From Actinomycetes bacterium (GTDB taxonomy: Bacteria; Actinomycetota; Acidimicrobiia; Acidimicrobiales; RAAP-2): a stretch of 6,537 bases of DNA. Both the position numbers and the translations under genes were made by a program. This document shows, in pieces, positions 1 to 5,298 of this stretch (position 1 is its first letter; each line of letters opens with the position of its first letter). The stretch is from positions 1-6,537 of the forward strand of contig JAKABC010000096.1 in NCBI GenBank assembly GCA_021802025.1, written 5' to 3'. The notes beneath the pieces were generated by a model. It was not told the origin of the DNA. It was given only the letters and a program-made list of their open reading frames with translations, and made no database searches.

Positions 1-535
1 GGCGCGGGTCGCGCCGCCCGAGCAGGGCCGCGGCCTCCTCGCGGGCCTCGCGGGGGGTGAGCGGCCGTCCGGCGACGGCCCGAGCGAGGACCCGGGCGAC
101 GTTGGTGTCGACCACGGCCACCCGGCCCCCGTAGGCGAAGGCCGCCACGGCCCGGGCCGTGTACTCCCCCACGCCCGGCAGGTCGCGCAGGGCCTCGAGG
201 GACTCGGGGACGCGGCCGCCGTGGCGCTCGACCAGGATGACGGCCGCCCGTTGGAGGTCGCGGGCGCGCCGGTGGTAGCCGAGCCCGCGCCAGGCCGTGA
301 GGACCTCGCCGAGGGGGGCGGCCGCCAGGGCGTCGGGCGTCGGGTAGAGCTCGAGGAACGCGCGCCACGGGCCCACGACCCGCGCGGCCGGAGTCTGTTG
401 GAGCATGACCTCGCTCACGAGCACCGCCCAGGGGTCCTTCTCGCCGACCCACGGCAGGTCGCGCGCCAGGCCCGGGGCCGCCCGCGCGAGCGCGCGCGCG
501 ACCCGAGCCCGGTCAGTCGCCCCAGACGTCGTCAC
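1..535 (-). CDS. mutY: A/G-specific adenine glycosylase MutY, N-terminal part (cut by window edge)
   Basis: MutY removes adenine mispaired with 8-oxoguanine in base-excision repair. About 178 N-terminal residues are visible; the C-terminal iron-sulfur cluster and the 8-oxoG-recognition domain would lie left of base 1. Seen: DPWAVLVSEVMLQQTP at residues 34-49, the MutY signature with the catalytic Glu at 42; the helix-hairpin-helix LPGVG at 119-123 followed by EYTARAVAAFAYG; and VVDTNVARVLAR at 141-152 with the catalytic Asp at 143. Tyr125 stands where endonuclease III has its catalytic Lys, which favours MutY over Nth. The frame is open with no break from 535 to 1. The GTG at 535 is chosen because the next in-frame starts lie inside the conserved motif. 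It overlaps the end of the upstream hydratase gene by 23 bases and has no Shine-Dalgarno sequence, so translation is probably coupled. The family call is secure and the exact start is less so. Confidence 0.93.
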   Translation of the reverse strand, partial: MTTSGATDRARVARALARAAPGLARDLPWVGEKDPWAVLVSEVMLQQTPAARVVGPWRAFLELYPTPDALAAAPLGEVLTAWRGLGYHRRARDLQRAAVILVERHGGRVPESLEALRDLPGVGEYTARAVAAFAYGGRVAVVDTNVARVLARAVAGRPLTPREAREEAAALLGRRDPR

Positions 536-1028
536 CGTAGGGACGGCGACGCGCGGGCGCCTGGTCGCGGCGCCACACCAGGACCTTGCGGCGGAACGAG
601 CAGACCTCGACGCCGTCTTGGTTGAAGCCCTTGGTCTCGACCGCGACGACCCCGCGGTCGGGCTTGGAGCTCGAGGGCGTCACCGACAGCACGCGACTCT
701 CGGCGTAGATCGTGTCGCCGTGGAAGGTCGGATGGCGGTGGACCAGCGACTCGACCTCGAGGTTGGCGATCGCCGCCCCGGACACGTCGGGCACGCTCAT
801 CCCCAGGACCAACGAGTAGACGAGGTTGCCGACGACCACGTTGCGGCCGTGGACCGTCTCGTGCTCGGCGAACCAGGCGTCGGTGTGCAGGGGGTGGTGG
901 TTCATCGTGATCATGCAAAAGAGGTGGTCGTCGGCCTCGGTGATGGTCTTGCCCGGCCAGTGGCGATAGACGTCGCCGACGACGAAGTCCTCGAGGTAGC
1001 GGCCGAAGGGACGCTCGAAGGTCGTCAC
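513..1028 (-). CDS. mch: MaoC-fold mesaconyl-CoA hydratase (ethylmalonyl-CoA pathway)
   Basis: A 171-residue single hot-dog (MaoC-like) protein. From family knowledge it hydrates mesaconyl-CoA to beta-methylmalyl-CoA in the cytoplasm. Seen: the hot-dog helix region HWPGKTITEADDHLF (23-37) and TMNHHPLHTD (41-50), then GNLVYSLVLGMSVPDVSG, the FHGDTIYAESRVL strand and a VETKGFNQDG segment. These match, from memory, the MaoC protein of actinobacterial ethylmalonyl-CoA clusters. The usual D-x-N-P-x-H hydratase motif reads N43-H-H-P-L-H48, with Asn replacing the general-base Asp; I believe this is shared by the subfamily rather than a local mutation. It is about half the length of the proteobacterial Mch of roughly 340 residues. 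The GTG at 1028 is chosen over an upstream in-frame ATG at 1121, which would run 88 bases into the preceding gene and add a low-complexity Arg/Pro stretch. Start and upstream stop are five bases apart; AGGGA nearby is at best a weak ribosome site. A different enoyl-CoA hydratase is possible, but the Mcd and Mcl neighbours support this call. Confidence 0.85.
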   Translation of the reverse strand: MTTFERPFGRYLEDFVVGDVYRHWPGKTITEADDHLFCMITMNHHPLHTDAWFAEHETVHGRNVVVGNLVYSLVLGMSVPDVSGAAIANLEVESLVHRHPTFHGDTIYAESRVLSVTPSSSKPDRGVVAVETKGFNQDGVEVCSFRRKVLVWRRDQAPARRRPYGDDVWGD

Positions 1029-1033
1029 GGTCC

Positions 1034-1471
1034 CTAGGGCTCGACGGGCGGGCGCGCCGGGCGGGTCGTGAACGAGACGAGGCCGCCGGGCAGGGTCTCG
1101 CCGTCGACGACGAGACGCCACGAGTAGCGCGACCCCACGGTGAGCGGGATCGGTCCGAAGTTGATCGCGATCGGCACGTCGACCGGCGTGCCGTCGGGGA
1201 CGTCCTCGGGCGGCGCGACCGAGAAGTCGCCGCGGACCTCGACGAACTGGGGGCCCTCGGGGGTCTCGAAGGCGACGGGCTGACCGTCGGTGTCTTCTAA
1301 GAAGAGCTCCCAGTGGTGGGTCGAGGCGAACTCGGGCGTGTCCACCCCCACCTTGATCGCCACCGCCGAGGGCGTCGGGTCCGGTCCGGTCACCGACCAG
1401 CCCCCACCCAGGATGTAGAGCTTGCCGTCGGCGACCTGGGCCGCGTCGGCGAGGATCATGGTCACGTTCAC
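1034..1471 (-). CDS. Uncharacterised beta-rich protein, DUF6941-like
   Basis: A 145-residue cytoplasmic protein with no signal peptide or membrane segment. It opens NVTMILADAAQVADGKLYILGGGW, an N-terminus I associate with the actinobacterial DUF6941 family; I know no assigned function. The rest alternates short strands and turns: a WELFLEDTDGQPV strand pair near 54-66, a FEVRGDFSV-like strand near 76-85, VDVPIAINFGPIPLTVGSRYSWRLVVDGE near 97-125, and a closing LVSFTTRPA strand. This suggests a small beta-sandwich, possibly immunoglobulin-like. No catalytic motif is visible. It is the first gene of the minus-strand unit with mch and mutY, and its GTG start sits six bases after a TAGGCT -10 box, consistent with a leaderless transcript. 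In-frame GTG (1465) and ATG (1459) are alternative starts. The gene is certain as a reading frame; the family label is from memory. Confidence 0.8.
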   Translation of the reverse strand: MNVTMILADAAQVADGKLYILGGGWSVTGPDPTPSAVAIKVGVDTPEFASTHHWELFLEDTDGQPVAFETPEGPQFVEVRGDFSVAPPEDVPDGTPVDVPIAINFGPIPLTVGSRYSWRLVVDGETLPGGLVSFTTRPARPPVEP

Positions 1472-1477
1472 GCGCTC

Positions 1478-1483
1478 AGCCTA
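1478..1483 (-). promoter_or_regulatory. -10 box for the DUF6941-mch-mutY unit (leaderless type)
   Basis: The minus strand reads TAGGCT, a TANNNT -10 hexamer, followed by six bases and then the GTG at 1471. This spacing would put the transcription start at or next to the first base of the gene, the actinobacterial leaderless arrangement. No clear -35 hexamer is visible upstream, which is common for such promoters. Confidence 0.6.
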
Positions 1484-1506
1484 GGTCCCGCGCCCGCCCC
1501 CGCCGG

Positions 1507-1512
1507 TAGAGT
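1507..1512 (+). promoter_or_regulatory. -10 box for the methylsuccinyl-CoA dehydrogenase gene (leaderless type)
   Basis: TAGAGT matches TANNNT and lies seven bases before the ATG at 1520, leaving no room for a Shine-Dalgarno sequence. No obvious -35 is seen. The place where a -35 would sit (around 1484-1490) abuts the opposing -10 at 1478-1483, so the two divergent promoters are interleaved. Confidence 0.6.
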
Positions 1513-1519
1513 CGCCGCC

Positions 1520-3130
1520 ATGGCGACCCCCGCTCCCCCCACCCTCGAGGAGCTCACGGGCCTCGTCGAGTCCGCCCAGGCCGTGCTCGACACGGCCCTC
1601 GCGCGCCTCGGGGCCGACGGCGGGGCCGACGCCCACCAGGCGCGCGCCTACGACCTCGCCCACGGCGCCAGCGCGATTGCCGCGGCGCGGGCCGCGCTCG
1701 ACTACGCCCGCCACGGGGAGACCGAGGCGAGGCTCGTGGCGGTCTTTTTCGCCCACGCCCTGGGCGAGCTCGCGGGACGACTGGCCGGACGCGAGGGCGC
1801 CTGGGGCGTCGGGCCCGACTGGTTCGCCCCCTTCGCCGACCACGTGGCCGCCTACCGCGACCCGGCGGCCGTGGCCGCGCTGGCCGAGACGCCCGGGGAG
1901 CGCCACCTGGGCGAGGACTTCGAGCTCGTCGCCCAGACCTTCCGCCGCTTCGCCGAGGAGCGGGTCCGGCCCGTCGCCGAGACGATCCACCGTCACAACG
2001 CCGACATCCCCGAGTCGGTGATCGAGGGGCTCAACGAGCTCGGCGGCTTCGGGCTGTCGGTGCCCGAGGCCTTCGGTGGCTTCGCCACCGGCACGGAGTC
2101 GGACTACCTGGGCATGGTGGTCGCGACCGAGGAGCTGAGCCGCGCGAGCCTCGGGGTCGGTGGGTCCCTCATCACCCGGCCCGAGATCATGACGCGCGCC
2201 CTGCTCGCCGGGGGCACCACCGAGCAGAAGGCCTACTGGCTGCCCCGCCTGGCCTCGGCCGAGACCCTGTGCGCGATCGCGGTCACCGAGCCGGACTACG
2301 GGTCGGACGTCGCGGGCATCACGACGAGCGCCACGCGCACCGCGGGCGGGTGGCTCCTCTCGGGCACCAAGACCTGGTGCACCTTCGCCGCGCGCGCCGA
2401 CGTGCTGGTCCTGCTCGCGCGCACCGACCCCGATCGCTCCCGGGCCCACCGGGGCCTGTCACTCTTCCTCGTGGACAAGCCCCGCGGAGAGTCCGCGGGC
2501 TTCCTCTTCGCCCAGGACGCCGCGGCCGAGGGCCGCGCCGACCCCGATGGTCGACTCGAGGGCCGCCCGATCGACACCCTGGGCTACCGCGGGATGCACT
2601 CCTACGAGCTGAGCCTCGACAGCTGGTTCGTGCCCGACGATCGCCTCATCGGCGCCGAGGCGGGCCTGGGGCGCGGCTTCTACTTCCAGATGGCCGGCTT
2701 CGAGAACGGCCGCATCCAGACGGCCGCGCGCGCCGTCGGGGTCATGCAGGCGGCCTACGAGGCGGCGCTCGACTACGCGCGCCACCGCGTCGTCTTCGGC
2801 CGGCCGATCGCCGAGTACGAGCTCACCCGGGTCAAGCTCGGCCTCATGGCCGCGATCGTCCAGTGCTCGCGCCAGTTCGCCCTGGCCGTCGCGCGCCGCA
2901 TGGGCGAGGGCGAGGGCTCCCTGGAGGCCTCCATGGCCAAGGCCTACGTCTGTCGGGCGGCCGAGTGGGTCACCCGCGAGGCCCAGCAGATCCACGGCGG
3001 CATGGGCTACGCCGAGGAGTACCCGGTCAGTCGGTACTTCGTCGACGCCCGGGTGCTGTCGATCTTCGAGGGCGCCGACGAGACGCTCTGTCTCAAGGTG
3101 ATCGCCCGGCGACTCCTCGAGGGTCGCTAG
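1520..3130 (+). CDS. mcd: (2S)-methylsuccinyl-CoA dehydrogenase (long acyl-CoA dehydrogenase)
   Basis: A 536-residue FAD-dependent acyl-CoA dehydrogenase. As Mcd it oxidises (2S)-methylsuccinyl-CoA to mesaconyl-CoA in the ethylmalonyl-CoA pathway, passing electrons to electron-transfer flavoprotein. Ordinary family members are about 380-400 residues. This one carries about 130 extra N-terminal residues that look all-helical, matching the long N-terminal extension known for Mcd (about 550 residues in Rhodobacter). Seen: ACAD signature 1, AVTEPDYGSDVAG (254-266); GTKTWCTFAARADVL just after it; LGYRGMHSYEL; FENGRIQTAARAVGVMQAAYE; signature 2 starting at Q490 (QIHGGMGYAEEYPVSRYFVD); and IFEG with the probable catalytic Glu at 517, placed as in medium-chain enzymes. 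The ATG at 1520 follows a TAGAGT box by seven bases. An upstream in-frame start at 1313 is rejected because its extra residues lie antisense inside the DUF6941 gene. The TAG stop overlaps the stop of the converging lyase gene. Mch and Mcl next door support Mcd over isovaleryl- or butyryl-CoA dehydrogenase. Confidence 0.87.
   Translation: MATPAPPTLEELTGLVESAQAVLDTALARLGADGGADAHQARAYDLAHGASAIAAARAALDYARHGETEARLVAVFFAHALGELAGRLAGREGAWGVGPDWFAPFADHVAAYRDPAAVAALAETPGERHLGEDFELVAQTFRRFAEERVRPVAETIHRHNADIPESVIEGLNELGGFGLSVPEAFGGFATGTESDYLGMVVATEELSRASLGVGGSLITRPEIMTRALLAGGTTEQKAYWLPRLASAETLCAIAVTEPDYGSDVAGITTSATRTAGGWLLSGTKTWCTFAARADVLVLLARTDPDRSRAHRGLSLFLVDKPRGESAGFLFAQDAAAEGRADPDGRLEGRPIDTLGYRGMHSYELSLDSWFVPDDRLIGAEAGLGRGFYFQMAGFENGRIQTAARAVGVMQAAYEAALDYARHRVVFGRPIAEYELTRVKLGLMAAIVQCSRQFALAVARRMGEGEGSLEASMAKAYVCRAAEWVTREAQQIHGGMGYAEEYPVSRYFVDARVLSIFEGADETLCLKVIARRLLEGR
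3127..3130. other. Shared CTAG: overlapping stop codons of converging mcd and mcl
   Basis: The palindrome CTAG supplies TAG to the plus-strand dehydrogenase (3128-3130) and TAG to the minus-strand lyase (3129-3127). No hairpin followed by a T-run is visible on either side, so transcripts from both strands probably run into the opposite gene. Confidence 0.9.
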
Positions 3131-4068
3131 GCGCTGGCGTCGCGGCGCAGGCCCGCGCGCTCGCCGCGCGCGACGAACGACTGGGCGATCTTCGCGGAGG
3201 CCTCGTCGATCATCTCGTCGCCGAACATCACCGCGCCCTTGCCCTCCTCCTCGGTCGCACGCTGGTAGGCGTCGAGGATGGCGCAGGACTTGTCGAAGAG
3301 CTCCTGGCTGGGCGAGAACACCTCGTTGAGGACGAGGGCCTGGTCGGGGGTGAGGGCCCACTTGCCGTCGTAGCCGTAGGCGGCGCTCACCGAGGCCGTG
3401 AAGCGCAACGCGTCGAGGTCGCGGACCTTCAAGAAGGGGCCGTCGATCACGTGCAGGCCGTTGGCCCGACCGGCCATGAGGATCTTGGCGAGCACGTAGG
3501 AGAAGGGCGTCGAGGGCCCCTGGTGGATCGTCTCGTCGATCGTGGTGACCGGCATGCCGATCGAGGCCGCGAAGTCGGCCGGGCCGAAGACGATCGACTC
3601 GAGCCGGGGCGAGGCGGCGCAGATCGCCTCGACGTTGTTAAGTCCCTCGGCCGTCTCGATCTGGGCCTCGATGCCGACGTGGCCCACCTCGAGCCCGACG
3701 TTGCGCTCGACCTGGGTGAGCAAGAGGTCGAGGGCGACCACGTCGCTCGCGCGCCGGACCTTGGGGAGCATCACCTCGTCGAGCCGGGGGCCGGCCTGGC
3801 CGACCACCTCGATCACGTCGCCGTAGGTCCACGGGGTGTCCCAGGCGTTGACCCGCACGCAGAGCACCCGCTCGTCCCAGTCGAGGGTGCGCACGGCGTT
3901 AACGACCCTCGCGCGGGCCGCGACCTTCTCGCTCGGGGCGACCGAGTCCTCGAGGTCGAGGAAGGAGAAGTCCGCCGCGGCGCTGGGGGCCTTGGCGAGG
4001 AAGCGGTCCGACGAGCCCGGGGTCGACAGGCACGAGCGGCGCGGCAGGTTCCGTGAGCGCTGAGACAT
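3127..4068 (-). CDS. mcl: L-malyl-CoA/beta-methylmalyl-CoA lyase, CitE/HpcH family
   Basis: A 313-residue Mg-dependent lyase that cleaves beta-methylmalyl-CoA to glyoxylate and propionyl-CoA; related enzymes also act on L-malyl-CoA. Its length is close to Rhodobacter Mcl1 (about 318). Seen: PRRSCLSTPGSSDRFL (9-24), FLDLEDSVAPSEK (36-48), VRVN with substrate-binding Arg72, MLPKV (100-104), VALDLLLTQVE (111-121), GIEAQIETAEG (132-142) with metal-ligand Glu138, FGPADF (161-166) with metal-ligand Asp165, then IDGPF and a GYDGKW segment. Near the C-terminus, FGDEMIDEAS resembles actinobacterial lyases of this pathway. After GYDGKW the common His-Pro reads Thr-Pro, a minor difference. The ATG at 4068 lies seven bases downstream of TAGTCT and gives the usual N-terminus for the family. 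The frame runs open far upstream under the NlpC gene, but that extension is low-complexity antisense sequence. Rv2498c-type CitE paralogues are the main alternative identity. Confidence 0.87.
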   Translation of the reverse strand: MSQRSRNLPRRSCLSTPGSSDRFLAKAPSAAADFSFLDLEDSVAPSEKVAARARVVNAVRTLDWDERVLCVRVNAWDTPWTYGDVIEVVGQAGPRLDEVMLPKVRRASDVVALDLLLTQVERNVGLEVGHVGIEAQIETAEGLNNVEAICAASPRLESIVFGPADFAASIGMPVTTIDETIHQGPSTPFSYVLAKILMAGRANGLHVIDGPFLKVRDLDALRFTASVSAAYGYDGKWALTPDQALVLNEVFSPSQELFDKSCAILDAYQRATEEEGKGAVMFGDEMIDEASAKIAQSFVARGERAGLRRDASA

Positions 4069-4075
4069 GGGCCCG

Positions 4076-4081
4076 AGACTA
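4076..4081 (-). promoter_or_regulatory. -10 box for the malyl-CoA lyase gene (leaderless type)
   Basis: The minus strand reads TAGTCT, then seven bases, then the ATG at 4068. The spacing equals that of the dehydrogenase promoter. There is no Shine-Dalgarno sequence between box and start and no clear -35 upstream. Confidence 0.6.
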
Positions 4082-4188
4082 CGGCGCGCCCGACGCGGCG
4101 CTCCGCACTCGGCCCCCCACATCCGCCGTGACCTGGGACGACGCGGGCGCGACCCCGGTTGCCCCCGAACCCGACGCTTTCCGGCGAG
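4082..4188. other. Divergent promoter region between mcl and the NlpC/P60 gene
   Basis: This is the core of the only sizeable gap in the window (4069-4200). It is GC-rich with no reading frame I would defend. It lies between the two outward-facing -10 boxes (4076-4081 minus, 4189-4194 plus) and must hold their upstream elements. TTGCCC at 4159-4164 resembles a -35, but it stands 24 bases from the plus-strand -10, too far for a standard spacer. I see no convincing operator palindrome or riboswitch. Confidence 0.5.
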
Positions 4189-4194
4189 TAACCT
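4189..4194 (+). promoter_or_regulatory. -10 box for the NlpC/P60-lgt unit (leaderless type)
   Basis: TAACCT matches TANNNT and is followed by six bases and the GTG at 4201. This favours 4201 as the start over the in-frame GTG at 4255, which has a G-rich stretch upstream and would give a shorter, more typical signal peptide. Confidence 0.6.
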
Positions 4195-4200
4195 GTCTCG

Positions 4201-5298
4201 GTGCCTGACGTCGAGCACTCGGTGCTGACGCCTCGAACGCGGGGGCGAGTCGTAGTGCGCCTGGTGGCCTCCACCGTGGCGGTGACTCTCGGGCTCTCGG
4301 GTCCCCTCGCCCTCGGCCTCGCCCCGCGCGCCGGGGCGACCTCGCTCTCCAACGCCCGCACCCAGGCCAAGATCCTGCTCGAGCAGATCAACCACATGAA
4401 CGCCGAGGTGGGCGCGCTCGGCCAGCGCTACGACAAGGCCAAGATCACCCTCGCCCACTACAGCAACGAGATCGCCAACACCAAGACCCTGGTGGCCCAG
4501 ATCGAGGGCAAGGTGAGCCGGGGGGCCGCCCAGCTGCGCCGCGACGTCGTCTTCGCCTACGTGACCAACGGCGCGTCGCTCTCGACCAATCCCCTCTTCT
4601 CCACCAGCGGCGCCAACCTCGGGGCGACCAACGTCTACACCCAGCTGGCCGCCGGGGACATCAACGCCACCATCTCCTCGCTGAAGCGCTCGCGGGTCCG
4701 GCTCACCCTGGAGAAGGGCATCTTGCGCGCCGAGGACCGCCACGCCCTGCGCGTCGCGCTGGACATGGCTCACTCGTACCACAAGGCTCGCCTCATCCAG
4801 GCTCAGCTCCACCGCACGCTCTCCCAGGTCAAGGGGCAGATCGCGACCTTCATCGCCCAGGCCCAGGCCGCGGCCGTGGCCAGCTCGGCGACCCAGCTGG
4901 CGAGCGCCCAGCCGGTGACGGGCTTTCCCGCCCCGCCCCCGGACTCGCGGGCCAACATCGCGGTCGACTTCGCCCTGTCGATGGTCGGGGTGCCCTACGT
5001 CTGGGGCGGGGCGAGCCGCTCGGGCGTCGACTGCTCGGGCCTGGTGATGCTCGCCTACGAGGCGGCCGGCATCTACCTGCCCCACTACTCGGGCGACCAG
5101 TACCTCGACACCGAGCGCGTGCCGCTCTGGGACATCCAGCCCGGCGACATCCTCTTCTACGGACCGGGCGGTGACGAGCACGAGGCGATGTACATCGGCC
5201 ACGGCATGATGGTCGAGGCGCCCTACACCGGGGCCGTGGTGCACATCACCCCGGTGCGCCTGGGCTACGGCTTCGTCGGGCTGGGTCGCCCCCGCTAG
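4201..5298 (+). CDS. Secreted NlpC/P60 peptidoglycan hydrolase with N-terminal coiled coil
   Basis: A 365-residue exported cell-wall endopeptidase of the RipA/NlpC-P60 type, expected to cut stem peptides in peptidoglycan. Residues 1-46 form a signal peptide: a basic region to Arg20, a hydrophobic core at about 21-41, and a likely cleavage site after Ala-Gly-Ala46. There is no lipobox Cys. Residues of about 48-235 are helical and charged and look like a coiled-coil regulatory domain. A Pro/Ala-rich linker (PVTGFPAPPPDS) leads to the catalytic domain from about 255: VGVPYVWGGAS, then DCSGLV with nucleophile Cys278, PGDILFY, and EHEAMYIG with His327. Glu339 in MMVEAP is the likely third residue. 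The spacings Cys-His 49 and His-Glu 12 equal those I recall for the RipA triad (Cys383, His432, Glu444), so the enzyme looks intact. The coiled coil probably controls activity or targets the protein to a partner, as in RipA-like autolysins; that is inference. Its TAG stop overlaps the lgt GTG by one base. Confidence 0.9.
   Translation: MPDVEHSVLTPRTRGRVVVRLVASTVAVTLGLSGPLALGLAPRAGATSLSNARTQAKILLEQINHMNAEVGALGQRYDKAKITLAHYSNEIANTKTLVAQIEGKVSRGAAQLRRDVVFAYVTNGASLSTNPLFSTSGANLGATNVYTQLAAGDINATISSLKRSRVRLTLEKGILRAEDRHALRVALDMAHSYHKARLIQAQLHRTLSQVKGQIATFIAQAQAAAVASSATQLASAQPVTGFPAPPPDSRANIAVDFALSMVGVPYVWGGASRSGVDCSGLVMLAYEAAGIYLPHYSGDQYLDTERVPLWDIQPGDILFYGPGGDEHEAMYIGHGMMVEAPYTGAVVHITPVRLGYGFVGLGRPR

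Noticed and set aside
490..500. Alternating GC run as a possible Z-DNA or recombination signal
   Set aside because: It is only 11 bases, lies within coding sequence for Ala/Arg residues of MutY, and is expected at this GC content.
885..915. Asp to Asn change in the MaoC catalytic motif (N43-H-H-P-L-H48) as a sign of an inactive enzyme
   Set aside because: I recall the same TMNHHPLH sequence in actinobacterial ethylmalonyl-CoA pathway MaoC proteins, so it appears to be a subfamily feature.
1029..1121. Upstream ATG start for the MaoC protein
   Set aside because: It would overlap DUF6941 by 88 bases and add Arg/Pro-rich residues before the conserved FGRYLEDF N-terminus; the GTG at 1028 fits the family.
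1313..1519. 69 extra residues in frame upstream of the dehydrogenase ATG
   Set aside because: The stretch is antisense to the DUF6941 gene and its composition is unlike the protein; the ATG at 1520 is supported by a promoter box and by the length of known Mcd proteins.
2269..4056. 595-codon plus-strand open frame spanning the mcd end and antisense to mcl
   Set aside because: It is a high-GC shadow frame of Arg/Gly/Pro-rich sequence without domains, explained by the real genes on both sides. The same applies to the other long frames at 405-1037, 1481-2449 and 2459-3361, and to 5295-6035 on the minus strand.
4082..4188. Small RNA, riboswitch or operator in the 132-base intergenic region
   Set aside because: No extended hairpin, conserved aptamer motif or paired repeat could be seen by eye; both flanking promoters leave no leader in which a riboswitch could reside.
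5215..5220. Missing third His in the NlpC/P60 active site as a sign of a dead hydrolase
   Set aside because: Glu339 sits 12 residues after His327, the same spacing as the Glu of the RipA triad, so the site looks complete.
4069..5244. N-terminal extension of the malyl-CoA lyase frame, open to about 5244 on the minus strand
   Set aside because: It is antisense to the intact NlpC/P60 gene, has biased His/Gly/Arg-rich composition with no family match, and the ATG at 4068 has its own -10 box and the usual family N-terminus.
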